60,042 nt of DNA, taken from Clostridia bacterium (lineage in GTDB: Bacteria > Bacillota > Clostridia > Christensenellales > Aristaeellaceae). The DNA is taken from NCBI GenBank assembly GCA_017524615.1, contig JAFXVJ010000034.1, positions 1 through 60,042 of the forward strand. The letters are read 5' to 3'. The translations under genes were made by a program, and so were the position numbers. Position 1 is the first letter of the stretch. Each line of letters opens with the position of its first letter. Below the pieces are notes generated by a model. That model had not been told where the DNA came from. It worked only from the letters and a program-made list of their open reading frames with translations, and searched no databases. Of this stretch, positions 1 through 8,779 are shown one piece after another.

Positions 1-137
1 CATCCCGAGCGGAGTGGAGCGAGAGCGGAACGAAGTCGAGGGATCTTTGAGAAACAGATTACTTCCAGCAGCATATTGCCCAGTTTCCAGATCCCTCCGC
101 TCCGCTTCGCTCTCGCTCCGCTTCGGTCGGGATGACA
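1..137. repeat. Imperfect inverted-repeat intergenic element
   Basis: Positions 1-46 and 91-136 are near-complementary arms of 46 bases, rich in alternating GAGCG / CGCTC steps, separated by a 44-base spacer. Both arms begin or end with the CATCCCGA / TCGGGATG motif. A related single arm occurs at 40091-40140. The element may extend left of the window. It looks like a MITE- or REP-type hairpin repeat and carries no gene. The remaining intergenic DNA up to 407 holds no convincing gene. It includes a string at 229-255 that is nearly repeated at 59647-59673. Confidence 0.6.
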
Positions 138-327
138 TTGTAACTTCGTCTATCTTCCTTGCCGATTTTATTTGAGAATGGTATTAGATCTTTGGACGTC
201 TTTTTCGTTCTGGCAGCGCGTCACTGCGGTCAATCCAGCGCTGCTGCGCCTCCCTTCGTTCCGCTTTGCCAGGGGAAAAATGGCTCGAAAATCTTATCTC
301 CTTTTCATCAGAGTTTAGCATGAACAG

Positions 328-354
328 GCGCCGGCCGGGTTTCCCGACCGGCGC
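328..354 (-). terminator. Weak terminator hairpin downstream of the serine hydrolase
   Basis: A 12-base-pair stem with one mismatch and a three-base loop lies 54 bases past the stop codon of the minus-strand hydrolase. The base run after the stem on the minus strand (CCTGTTCATG) is only weakly T-rich, so termination efficiency is uncertain. Confidence 0.4.
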
Positions 355-407
355 AAAAGATATTACGGTTTCTCCGCCGCCCGGCGCGCGGATTCATCGG
401 GCGTTCC

Positions 408-1550
408 TTATAACGAAGCGTACATGGACGCCATCAGCTTGGGAATAAAACGGTAATGGCTGCCGGGCAGGTTGGTGGTCAGGTACACGCAGGTCAGGTT
501 TTCCTTGGGGTCCACGCAGAACCAGTTGCCGAAAGCGCCGTCCCAGCCCCATTCGCCTACGGAGCCATTGATCCCGGCGATTTGAGGATCGGTCATGACG
601 CGCACGCCCAGGCCGTAACCATAGCCGCGCTGGGTGTCCCAGTTGTGGGTGGCCTGCTGCCGGGGCGTCAGGTGGTCGGTGGCGATCAGGTCGACGGTTT
701 TGCGGCCCAGGATCCTCTCGCCGTTCAGCGTGCCGCCATGCAGCAGCATCTGAGCGAAGCGTGAGTAATCCTCTGCCGTGGAAAACAGCCCGCCGCCGCC
801 GCTTTCAAAGGCCGGCTTTTCGCTGGGGTATTCTCTTTCATGCGGCTTCATGCCCTCCTGGATATGATACAGCGTAGCGATCCGGTCCTGCTTTTCCATG
901 GGGACGCAGAACCCCGTATCCTTCATGCCCAGGGGGTCGAAAACCGTCTCCTTCAGGTAATCGCCCAGCGTTTTGCCGCTCAGCACCTCTATGACGCCGC
1001 CCAGCACGTCGATGGAAAAGCCGTACATCCATTTTTCGCCGGGCTCAAAGGCCAGGGGAAGCTGTCCCACCAGGTTGCAGTACTCCACGGTATGGGGCAG
1101 GGCATGATGCTCCGCCAGGTATTCGTCGCCTTTCTGATCGGCGATGCGCGCCGCCGCCGTGTCATTGCCGGCATAAGGGACGCCGCTGGTCATGGTAAAC
1201 AGCTGCCGCATGGTCACTTCTCCCTTGGCGGGCACGATCTCATAGGTGCCGTCCGGCTTTTCCAAGGCTATCGTGGGATTTTTGAAGCCCGGCAGGTATT
1301 CGCTGACCGGATCCCAGAGCTTGAACAGCCCCTGCTCATACAGCCGCATGATGCCGACCACGGTAATGACCTTGGACATGGAAGCGATGGGGAAGATCGT
1401 CTGATCGGAAACGGGGATTTTCTTTTCGATATCGGCATATCCGAAGCAGCCTTCAAAGCAAACGTCATCATTGCGCATGATTTTCGCGGCGCATCCGGCA
1501 ATCTGCCCGGAGGAGACAAAGCGGCTGAGCGTATCCCGCACAAGCTTCAT
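408..1550 (-). CDS. Serine hydrolase, beta-lactamase class C / family VIII esterase fold
   Basis: This 380-residue protein has the penicillin-binding-protein fold of beta-lactamase-related esterases and peptidases. The catalytic SxxK tetrad is S57-M-S-K60. The second motif is Y176-G-F, embedded in a stretch (SIDVLGGVIEVLSG) typical of family VIII carboxylesterases. Near the C-terminus a WGWDGAFGNWF segment stands where class C enzymes have their KTG-like strand. No signal peptide is visible, so it is probably cytoplasmic. The start at 1550 is preferred over ATGs at 1574 and 1559 because AAAGGA lies 8 bases upstream. The substrate (short-chain ester, beta-lactam-like or D-amino-acid compound) cannot be told. 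It is on the same strand as the aldo/keto reductase but separated from it by 129 bases, so it is probably a separate unit. Confidence 0.8.
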   Translation of the reverse strand: MKLVRDTLSRFVSSGQIAGCAAKIMRNDDVCFEGCFGYADIEKKIPVSDQTIFPIASMSKVITVVGIMRLYEQGLFKLWDPVSEYLPGFKNPTIALEKPDGTYEIVPAKGEVTMRQLFTMTSGVPYAGNDTAAARIADQKGDEYLAEHHALPHTVEYCNLVGQLPLAFEPGEKWMYGFSIDVLGGVIEVLSGKTLGDYLKETVFDPLGMKDTGFCVPMEKQDRIATLYHIQEGMKPHEREYPSEKPAFESGGGGLFSTAEDYSRFAQMLLHGGTLNGERILGRKTVDLIATDHLTPRQQATHNWDTQRGYGYGLGVRVMTDPQIAGINGSVGEWGWDGAFGNWFCVDPKENLTCVYLTTNLPGSHYRFIPKLMASMYASL

Positions 1551-1679
1551 GGCACTCATCCTTTCATGAAACATTCATTTTCTTTTTTGGCACAACTGTT
1601 CCGCCGCGGAATCGGGCGGCAGGGGGAAAACGCGCCGGCGGAGGAGCAATGCCCGCCCACGCCGGCATCCCCTTTTTTG

Positions 1680-2606
1680 TCAGGGCAGGAATTTTCCGGC
1701 GGCCAGATACAGCCGATACCATTCCTGATGCGTCAAACGCACCTTCGCCGCGGCGCAGATATCCCGGAGATGCTGGGGGTTCATGGTGCCCGCAATGGCC
1801 TGCATGCGGGCGGGGTGCCGCAGGATCCAGGCGATGGCGACGGCCGTTTTGGGCACGCCGTACTGTTCTCCGATTTCGCCCAGCGCCCTGTTCATCTCCG
1901 GAAAATCCGGATGATCCACAAAGCAGCCCTTGAACATGCCGAACTGCAGCGGGGACCAGGCCTGGATGGTGATGCTGTTCAGCCGGCAATAATCCAGCAC
2001 GCCGTTGTCCCGGTCGACGGATCGGTCTGTGGTCAGGTTGTTCAGATACAGGCCGGGATCGATCAGCTGCGTCTGTTCCAGGGAAAATTGCAGCTGGTTG
2101 ATCACCAGCGGCTGCCGCACGTATTTTTTCAGCAGCATCAGTTGCCCCGGCGTTACGTTGCTGACGCCGAAAAAGCGCACCTTCCCGCTTTGCCATAACT
2201 GCTCAAAGGCTTCCGCCACCTGTTCCGGCTCAAACAGCAGATCGGGGCGGTGCAGCAGCAGCGTGTCCAGATAGTCCGTCCTGAGCCGCCGAAGGCTTCC
2301 GTCCACGCTGGACAGGATATCTTCCTTGGACCAGTCGAATTCTTTCCGGTCGAAGTGCAGCCCGCATTTGCTTTGCAGGTATACCTGCTCCCTGCGCAGC
2401 CCTGTTTCGGGGAATGCGTCTCCAAAGCGGGTTTCCGCCTCGCCGTCGCCGTAGCAGGTGGCGTGATCGAAGAAATTGATCCCTTCCTGCCACGCGGCGC
2501 GAATCATGCCGGCTGCGTCGCTGACCGACAGGGCAGGCATGCGCATACAGCCCAGAATGATGGAAGAGGCGTGTTCGGGACCGTTCACAATGTTCAGATA
2601 CTGCAT
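1680..2606 (-). CDS. Aldo/keto reductase, YdhF-like
   Basis: This 308-residue NADPH-dependent oxidoreductase has the TIM-barrel AKR fold. The catalytic tetrad is visible as D47, Y52 (in CYGDGE), K80 (LQSKCG) and H119 (LLLHRPD). The segment GKVRFFGVSN and the overall spacing resemble Escherichia coli YdhF. The start at 2606 is fixed by AAGGAGG seven bases upstream; an in-frame extension to 2720 has no ribosome site and is basic and low-complexity. It reduces a carbonyl or ketose of unknown identity in the cytoplasm. No neighbour points to a specific pathway. Confidence 0.85.
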   Translation of the reverse strand: MQYLNIVNGPEHASSIILGCMRMPALSVSDAAGMIRAAWQEGINFFDHATCYGDGEAETRFGDAFPETGLRREQVYLQSKCGLHFDRKEFDWSKEDILSSVDGSLRRLRTDYLDTLLLHRPDLLFEPEQVAEAFEQLWQSGKVRFFGVSNVTPGQLMLLKKYVRQPLVINQLQFSLEQTQLIDPGLYLNNLTTDRSVDRDNGVLDYCRLNSITIQAWSPLQFGMFKGCFVDHPDFPEMNRALGEIGEQYGVPKTAVAIAWILRHPARMQAIAGTMNPQHLRDICAAAKVRLTHQEWYRLYLAAGKFLP

Positions 2607-2714
2607 GTTGGTTTCCTCCTTGATCCGTTGTCTGCGCCGGGCGTCATCGTGCCGGCCTTTCCTGAAATGCTGTGTTTTCGGGCTTTCCTTTATTATCTCC
2701 GGAAAGATCCAACC

Positions 2715-3381
2715 TGTCAATGGCTACTTTCCGGCACGCCCATTGCCGGGTATGACGGCCGCAAGGATTATGGCATCAGCTATGACACCACCAGGAACCG
2801 CGCGCGGGTGGATTATGTGAATACGGTGAATCCGAACGCGCGTCAGCACCTGACCCTCACCAAGAAGCTGTATCAGGAGGACGGCGAAACCGCCATCAGC
2901 GACACCGATGATCCCTCCACCTTCAGCTTCCGGCTGTACCTTGGCACGGAATACGACGCGGCGCCCGAACCCGCCAACATGCACACCTATCACGTGAAAG
3001 ACCCGCAGGGGAACTATTCGGACATACCGGCTGGTCAAAAACGGGACGGGAAGCACCATTGCCTCCAGCGGGACCTTCACCTTTGCCCATGGAGAATCTG
3101 CAGTGATCACCGTGCCGATGGGCAAAGCCATCACCGTCTCGGAGCGGAAGGAAGACTACATTGCTTCCTGGGCTCTGAACGGTGGCGAAAAACATAGCGG
3201 CAGCGTCTGGACCGGATCTCTGACGGCATCGGCCGGCGCTTCCCTGTCGTTCGAAAACAACCTGTCCCAGGATGTCCCCACAGGGGTCACACTCAGCGCG
3301 TTGCCTTTCTGGCTGTTGCTGGTTTTGGGCGCGGGCCTCACGGCGATCCCGGTTCGGGGCAAAAAGCGGGAGGATGCATGA
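2715..3381 (+). pseudogene. Frameshifted 3' remnant of a cell-surface (pilin/adhesin-like) protein
   Basis: Two consecutive reading frames encode a plausible C-terminal end of a surface protein but neither has a start. The first frame (about 2715-3020) has beta-sandwich-like sequence with DDPSTFSFRLYLG, as in Cna-B / VaFE-type repeat proteins. The second frame resumes near 3025 as YRLVKNGTGSTIASSGTFTF and runs to the stop. The end has a hydrophobic segment (ALPFWLLLVLGAGLTAIP) followed by the basic tail RGKKRE, which looks like a degenerate sortase or membrane anchor. A frame change between about 3012 and 3024 and loss of the 5' part make it nonfunctional. A sequencing error could explain the frameshift but not the missing N-terminus. 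Confidence 0.6.
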
Positions 3382-3416
3382 TCCTTCCCCCTTATTACGG
3401 CTGTCAGAATGAAAAC

Positions 3417-3458
3417 GTCCCTGAGGAAAGCATCCGCGTTTTCCTCAGGGGCGTTTTT
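3417..3458 (+). terminator. Rho-independent terminator, probably bidirectional
   Basis: Arms CCCTGAGGAAA (3419-3429) and TTTCCTCAGGG (3440-3450) are perfectly complementary and are followed by GCGTTTTT. On the minus strand the stem is followed by ACGTTTTC, so it can also end the DUF368 operon that stops at 3536. Confidence 0.8.
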
Positions 3459-3535
3459 CCGTGACTGTCCGCCGGACGGTCCCAGTCCGCGATGAAACAT
3501 CATTTCCGCGGGCACAGCGCCGTTCTGTACGTGTA

Positions 3536-4417
3536 TTATGCCAAGGCGTCTTCCTTGCTGTTCTTTGCCAGAAGCCAGGCAACCAGGAAGCCTGCCGCAA
3601 AGGTGACCACGCTGATGAGCACCAGCCCAAGGCCCACGCCGTGCATATCGGTCTGCATCAGCAGGGAAATGGGGGACGCCACCACCAGGCCCATCACGCC
3701 GCAGTAGGTGTGGGTGGGGTACTTGTGGGTCAGCCATTCGATCAGCTTGGCCACGCCGAAAATGCCCAGCACGATGCCCACGGCAAAGGGAAGCAGCATC
3801 AGCAGCGGCTGGCCCAGCGAGGAAAACTCAAAATGCACCAGGCCGTGGCCCACGGTTTTCAGCGCGCCGGTGACAGCCTTGTAATAGCCCAGCAGCATCA
3901 GCACCAGGCTGCCGGACACGCCGGGGATGATCATGGTGGCGGAGGCGATCATGCCCAGGACCACCATCAGCAGCAAACGGCCGAAATTCATGTCGATGGT
4001 ATCGGCATTGGCGATGGTGCCCCTGTTTTTGGCGCCCAGCCAGATGATCAGGGCGAAAAACAGCACGAAGACCACCGCGCAGCTGTCGGTCACCTTTTTC
4101 TTGTCAATTTTCTTCACCAGCGGCCCCAGGCCCCCCAGGATCAGGCCGATAAAGAGGGTGTTTGTAGGCAGAAGATAATTCTCCAGCCCCCAGGTGATCA
4201 GGCTGGCCAGGGCCAGAATGCCGATGAGCATGCCGATGGCGTAGGGCAGCAGGGTTTTGATGCTTTTCCAGAATTCCTTGAACAGGTGGGTGATGCAGTG
4301 GATCAGCGTATCGTAGATGCCCATGCTCACCATCATGGTGCCGCCCGACACCCCGGGAATGATGTTGGCCACGCCGATGACCGCGCCGCGCAGGATTTGA
4401 TTCAAAAGGTTTTTCAT
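3536..4417 (-). CDS. DUF368 polyprenyl-phosphate transporter family membrane protein (PopT-like)
   Basis: This 293-residue polytopic membrane protein is predicted to have about eight to ten hydrophobic helices. It carries the two-fold repeat signature of DUF368: PGVSGG at residues 21-26 and PGVSGS at 165-170, each in a re-entrant-type hydrophobic segment. Members of this family have been linked to returning undecaprenyl phosphate across the cytoplasmic membrane. It is the last gene of a three-gene minus-strand operon, 33 bases after the ligase-ACP-oxoamine synthase fusion. That position raises the possibility that it moves or supports a lipid made by that enzyme rather than serving only cell-wall lipid recycling; this is inference. 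The start ATG at 4417 has GGAAAGGAA upstream. Confidence 0.85.
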   Translation of the reverse strand: MKNLLNQILRGAVIGVANIIPGVSGGTMMVSMGIYDTLIHCITHLFKEFWKSIKTLLPYAIGMLIGILALASLITWGLENYLLPTNTLFIGLILGGLGPLVKKIDKKKVTDSCAVVFVLFFALIIWLGAKNRGTIANADTIDMNFGRLLLMVVLGMIASATMIIPGVSGSLVLMLLGYYKAVTGALKTVGHGLVHFEFSSLGQPLLMLLPFAVGIVLGIFGVAKLIEWLTHKYPTHTYCGVMGLVVASPISLLMQTDMHGVGLGLVLISVVTFAAGFLVAWLLAKNSKEDALA

Positions 4418-4450
4418 GCGTCCAGATTCCTTTCCGTTATATCCTATGCG

Positions 4451-7400
4451 TCAGGAGGGCAGTTGAATGCCGGCTTCCTTGGCGCATTCCTGCAATTTGT
4501 CCAGGGCCTCCACGATCTCCTCGGGCTTGTGCTCGCTGATCACGCAGAAGCGCAGGCGGGCCTTGTTCTTCGGCACGGCGGGGTACACGGCCGGCGGCAC
4601 GATGACGCCCTTTTTGCGCAGGCGGTTGCTCAGCTCCCAGGCATCCTCGTCCTTGCCCACCAGGATGGGCAATATGGCCGTTTCCCCGGCCAGGCAGGTG
4701 TTGAAATGCCGCTTGTGGGCCTCATCCATGAAGCACTTGATGTTGCGGCGCATGCGTTCCATGATGCTGGGGTCGCTGCGCAGCAGCCGGATGGCGGCCA
4801 GGCTGGCGGCGGCCAGGGGCGGGGAAATGCCCACGGAGAACACAAAGCCCGGCAGGTTATAGCGCATATAGTCGATGATGGCGTGGCTGCCGGCCAGGTA
4901 TCCGCCGCAGGTACCCAGACCCTTGGACAGCGTGCCGTACTTGATGTCGATATCGTCCGGGGCCAGGCCGAAGTATTCGTCCACACCGCCGCCGGTCTTG
5001 CCGATGACGCAGGCGGAATGGGCCTCATCCACCATCAGGAAGCAGCCGTACTTCTTTTTCAGCTTCACGAATTCGGGCACCGGCGCGATGTCGCCGTCCA
5101 TGGAATACGCGCCCTCGATCACGATCAGCACCTTGGCGAATTTGTGGCGCTGATTGCGCAGGATGCTGTCCAGCGCGTTCACATCGTTGTGGGGGAAGGG
5201 CTTGGCGGTGGCCTGAGAAAGGCGGCAGCCCTGCTCGATGGAATTGTGGGCGATGGCGTCGTACACGATCAGGTCGCCCTTGCCGCAGAAGTTGCCCACG
5301 CAGGTGACGTTGGTGGAGTGGCCGCCCACCAGCACCAGGGCGGTTTCGGTGTGCTTCCAGTCGGCGATTTCCGCTTCCAGCTCCTTATGCAGCGTTTTTT
5401 CGCCCGCCAGCAGGCGGCTGCCGGAGGCGGAGGTGCCATACTTGTCGATGGCGGCCTTGGCGGCGTCCATGGTTTCCTTGCGGCCGCTCATGCCCACATA
5501 GTTGTAGGAGCCGAAATCCAGCATCCACTGGTTATCCACAAAGCTCTTGTCCAGCAGCGGGGAATCATGGGCGACAAAGTAGGGGTTTTCCTGGCCGGAG
5601 GCGGTCAGGGATTCCAGGCGCTTCTGGAACGCCTGATACTCGGGGGAATCCTCGAACCGGGTGATGGGGGTCACCGGCTCCTGGTTTTCCGGAATGGCGT
5701 TTTCATAGGCCACATTGCCCCGCACCCGGGCGTACAGCAGGGCGGACAGATCATTCACCGTGGTGCACTTGCCGTATTCCTCGGTGGGGATCAGCACATT
5801 GAACTGCTCCTCGATTTTGAGGCTCATGCCCAGCACCTGCAGGCTGTCGCCGCCCAATTCATCGATAAAGTGGGCGTCATCCTTGATTTGATCGGCGGGG
5901 ATATCCAGGGTTTCGGCGTACACCCGGCGCACCTTCTGCTTGATTTCCTCCATTTGCAGGTCGGAGGGAGTGTTTTCCTGCTGGATCAGGGGCTTGCTTT
6001 CGCTGGCCTGCTCATCCTTGCGGTTGAAATCAATATCCCGGTAGGCCAGCTTCTTTTCCTCGATTTCCTTTTTCAGCGCCAGCCGCTTGATCTTGATGCC
6101 TCCGGCGGTCTGGAACTTTTCCGGAGTGGCCAGTACGCGGCTGACCCGCTTGAGGGCGGGCAGGGTGCTGTTGATGCGGCGCACCTGGCCCATCATGTCG
6201 GCGATGTAGGCGTCGTCCCGGAAATGCTGGCCTACATTGATTACCAGGGTGATATCCTCATAATCCACCACGCCCTTTTTCCGGCCGGACAGATGGGGAT
6301 GGGGAATGTGGCTCAGCAGGCCTTTTTCTTCTTTCTCTTCCTTGCCCCGGGCCTTCACGCCCAGCACGCAGAACTGCTCCACGCCCTCCAGGGCGCCGAA
6401 AGCGTCCTCGATTTCATCGGGGTACACGTTTTCGCCGGATTCGTTGATGATCACGTCCTTGGCCCGGCCCTCCACGTACATGCGGCTGCCTTTTTCCAGC
6501 CGCACCACGTCGCCCGTGCGGAACCAGCCCTCGTCGTCCAGGCTGGGGGGCAGCAATTTGCCCTCCACCAGGCGCCCGGTGTGGATGGTGTTACCCCGGA
6601 TATACATTTCGCCGCGGTTGCTCTTTTCCCCGTCGCTCTGCACCCGGTATTCCGCGCTGGAAAGGGGCCGGCCCACGGAGCCGGAGGTGCGGGTGATGAC
6701 GTTCATGTTGGTTTCCACCGAGGTGATGCCCGTTTCCGTCATGCCAAAACCGGACACCGTGAAATAGCCCAGGGCGCTCAGGGTGCGCATATGCTCTTTG
6801 GGGGTATGGCTGCCGCCCAAAATGATGCAGCGCACGTCAGGCCCCAGAATCTGGCTGACCACGGATTTGAACAGCACGTTCCGGGCAAAATCCAGCCCAA
6901 AGCCGGGGGCGACGCTCTGCAGCGCCAGGGAAATGCCGCGCAGGGTCTTGAACGCCGCGCGCTTGAACCGCTTTTCCTTGGCCACTTTTTTATTCAGCGC
7001 CACGCACAGGTTATTGGCCAGCAGCGGCACCGCCATCAGGTGGGTGATTTTGAAGCGCTGGGCCGTTTCCTGGATGCATTTGGGGCTGCGGTCATGGAGA
7101 TACACCGTTTCGTAGCCCAGGAAATGGATCCATTGCAGGCACACCATGAAGCCGAAAATGTGATGATAGGGCAGGAACGCCAGGCTCCGCCGGGGCTCGT
7201 CGCAGATGATGCGCCGGTTGGCCTTGTAGAGCATTTCCGCATTGAGCACCTGGCTGCACACCGCCGCTTCGTCATACACAAATACACGGCTGGTGTCGGT
7301 GGTGCCGGAGGTGCACAGGGCCACCTGACGGCCAAACTGGGGCTTGAAATGCGCGGAGGGCTTGGCCTCCCCCAATTGCTTCACAGTGAACTGCCTGACG

Positions 7401-7792
7401 TCCGGCAGATTGCGGGGGGCGCGGCTGATCAGGGCCACCGCTCCCGCCTGACGCAGGATGTAGGCCGTCATGTCGTCATTCAGGGTGAAATCCATCAGCA
7501 CCGCGTTATAGCCCGCGGCCATGACGCCCCAGAACAGATAAAACCATTCGGGGCAAGTGTCGGCCTGAATGCCCACGAAGCTGCCCTGCCTGTTTTCGCC
7601 GATGGCGGCGCGCAGCATCGCGGCGCAGGCAAAGGTGCGCTCTTTATATTCTCCGTAGGTGATGGCTTTTTCTTCGTCGCCGTCCAGATACCGGGCGGCC
7701 ACCTTATCGCCATCGGCGCAAAGAATGCTGAACAGGTTTTGCAGCGTCATGTTTTCCCGCAATTGATTGCTGCGGGCCAGCACCTCGCTCAT
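4451..7792 (-). CDS. Trifunctional fusion: acyl-activating AMP ligase - acyl carrier protein - alpha-oxoamine synthase (serine palmitoyltransferase-like)
   Basis: This 1113-residue cytoplasmic protein joins three modules. Residues 1-590 are a class I adenylate-forming domain with TSGTT (161-165), FGMTETG (349-355), TGD (426-428), GRAKDVI and a candidate catalytic lysine K567. Residues 615-700 are an acyl carrier domain with the phosphopantetheine site GGDSL at S650. Residues 715-1110 are a PLP-dependent alpha-oxoamine synthase with HNS (849-851), DEAH (922-925) and the Schiff-base lysine K957 in GTLSKGLG. The predicted reaction activates a fatty acid, loads it on the ACP, then condenses it with an amino acid with loss of CO2, giving a long-chain alpha-amino ketone as in sphingoid-base synthesis. 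The start at 7792 has GAGAAGG seven bases upstream. A BioF-like role is possible, but no biotin gene is nearby. Acyl chain and amino acid are unknown. Confidence 0.85.
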   Translation of the reverse strand: MSEVLARSNQLRENMTLQNLFSILCADGDKVAARYLDGDEEKAITYGEYKERTFACAAMLRAAIGENRQGSFVGIQADTCPEWFYLFWGVMAAGYNAVLMDFTLNDDMTAYILRQAGAVALISRAPRNLPDVRQFTVKQLGEAKPSAHFKPQFGRQVALCTSGTTDTSRVFVYDEAAVCSQVLNAEMLYKANRRIICDEPRRSLAFLPYHHIFGFMVCLQWIHFLGYETVYLHDRSPKCIQETAQRFKITHLMAVPLLANNLCVALNKKVAKEKRFKRAAFKTLRGISLALQSVAPGFGLDFARNVLFKSVVSQILGPDVRCIILGGSHTPKEHMRTLSALGYFTVSGFGMTETGITSVETNMNVITRTSGSVGRPLSSAEYRVQSDGEKSNRGEMYIRGNTIHTGRLVEGKLLPPSLDDEGWFRTGDVVRLEKGSRMYVEGRAKDVIINESGENVYPDEIEDAFGALEGVEQFCVLGVKARGKEEKEEKGLLSHIPHPHLSGRKKGVVDYEDITLVINVGQHFRDDAYIADMMGQVRRINSTLPALKRVSRVLATPEKFQTAGGIKIKRLALKKEIEEKKLAYRDIDFNRKDEQASESKPLIQQENTPSDLQMEEIKQKVRRVYAETLDIPADQIKDDAHFIDELGGDSLQVLGMSLKIEEQFNVLIPTEEYGKCTTVNDLSALLYARVRGNVAYENAIPENQEPVTPITRFEDSPEYQAFQKRLESLTASGQENPYFVAHDSPLLDKSFVDNQWMLDFGSYNYVGMSGRKETMDAAKAAIDKYGTSASGSRLLAGEKTLHKELEAEIADWKHTETALVLVGGHSTNVTCVGNFCGKGDLIVYDAIAHNSIEQGCRLSQATAKPFPHNDVNALDSILRNQRHKFAKVLIVIEGAYSMDGDIAPVPEFVKLKKKYGCFLMVDEAHSACVIGKTGGGVDEYFGLAPDDIDIKYGTLSKGLGTCGGYLAGSHAIIDYMRYNLPGFVFSVGISPPLAAASLAAIRLLRSDPSIMERMRRNIKCFMDEAHKRHFNTCLAGETAILPILVGKDEDAWELSNRLRKKGVIVPPAVYPAVPKNKARLRFCVISEHKPEEIVEALDKLQECAKEAGIQLPS

Positions 7793-7873
7793 CGCTGTAC
7801 CTTCTCTCTTTTCTGAATGATCCCCCGGGCATTGTCCGCCCGGCACGCGCCACGGCTGTGCCGCGGCCCCGTC

Positions 7874-8695
7874 TCATCGCACGTTTTTCCGGTAATAGGA
7901 GCCAATGATCTTTTCAAACAGGCGGTTGGGCAGCAAATCATGCAGGATGACGGCAACATGCTGATCCGGCTTGGCGATGCGCAGCCGCCGGGGCAAATGC
8001 TTCTTCTTCAGGGTGCGGGCGATTTTTTCGCCCAGTCGGTCCGGGTCGCTGCCGTTATCCTCATCGTGGGCAATCACCCGGGTGCCCAGGTCAAACGCCG
8101 TCTTGTAAGGGGAATCGTCGGTGATTCCCTTCGAATGGCCCCGGTAGGCCCGGGAGCCGCTGCGATGGTCCCCCGGCTCCACCAGCATGATTTCGATGCC
8201 GAAGGGCTTGACTTCCAGCGCCAGGCATTCCGAGTAGCCCTCAACGGCGTGCTTGCTGGCGGTATAGGCCCCCTCAAAGGGAATGCCCAGCAGCCCGTTG
8301 ATGGATGAGAAATTCACGATCCGTCCATGGCCTTTTTCCCGCATCAGCGGCATGACCCGGGAGATCATGGCCGCCTGGCCGAAAAAATTCGTCTCCATCA
8401 CCTGGCGCAATTCGCTCAGCGGATAGCTTTCACAGGCGCCCAGGATCAGCATGCCTGCGCAGTTCACCAGGATATCCGGCGGCCCGGCAAAGGCAGACGC
8501 TTCGCGGACAAAAGCGTCCATGCTGTCCGCATCCGTCACGTCCAGCGGCAGGCAATGGCAGCCCTCCGCCTGCTTCCCTTTTCCAAAGGATCGGGCACCG
8601 GCCACCACCTGAAATCCGTTCCGCGCCAGAGCCTGGGCCGTGTGCAGTCCCAGCCCGCTGGACGCGCCGGTGATCCATACCACCTGATCCGCCAT
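7874..8695 (-). CDS. Short-chain dehydrogenase/reductase (candidate ketosphinganine-type reductase)
   Basis: This 273-residue classical SDR has the cofactor motif TGASSGLG (9-16), NCAG (78-81) and the catalytic residues S131, Y144 and K148 (YTASK). Its length and the basic C-terminal region (LKKKHLPRRLR) resemble SDRs acting on lipid substrates such as 3-ketodihydrosphingosine reductase, but that match is only by pattern. It is the first gene of the operon, 81 bases upstream of the ligase-ACP-oxoamine synthase fusion, and so is the natural candidate to reduce the amino ketone to an amino alcohol. The ATG at 8695 is chosen for its GGGGAGGGG ribosome site; an upstream ATG at 8716 lies before that site. 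Confidence 0.8.
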   Translation of the reverse strand: MADQVVWITGASSGLGLHTAQALARNGFQVVAGARSFGKGKQAEGCHCLPLDVTDADSMDAFVREASAFAGPPDILVNCAGMLILGACESYPLSELRQVMETNFFGQAAMISRVMPLMREKGHGRIVNFSSINGLLGIPFEGAYTASKHAVEGYSECLALEVKPFGIEIMLVEPGDHRSGSRAYRGHSKGITDDSPYKTAFDLGTRVIAHDEDNGSDPDRLGEKIARTLKKKHLPRRLRIAKPDQHVAVILHDLLPNRLFEKIIGSYYRKNVR

Positions 8696-8779
8696 GGCAG
8701 CCCCTCCCCTTCGCACGCCTGTCAGTGTTCCGGTCGAAGATATCCGCCCGGATGTAAAAATCCGAAGGATATCCTATAC

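Noticed and set aside
2715-3381. Intact sortase-anchored protein
   Set aside because: No start codon, a frame change near 3012-3024 and no proper LPxTG motif.
4451-7792. BioF (biotin) or Kbl (threonine degradation) annotation of the C-terminal domain
   Set aside because: No other biotin or threonine genes are nearby, and the fused acyl ligase and ACP fit a long-chain acyl donor better. Not excluded by a tree.
3461-7816. A 1451-codon open frame antisense to the ligase-ACP-oxoamine synthase gene
   Set aside because: It is rich in His, Gln, Gly and Ala with no domain, as expected for the mirror frame of a GC-rich coding gene. The minus-strand gene has clear motifs and ribosome site.
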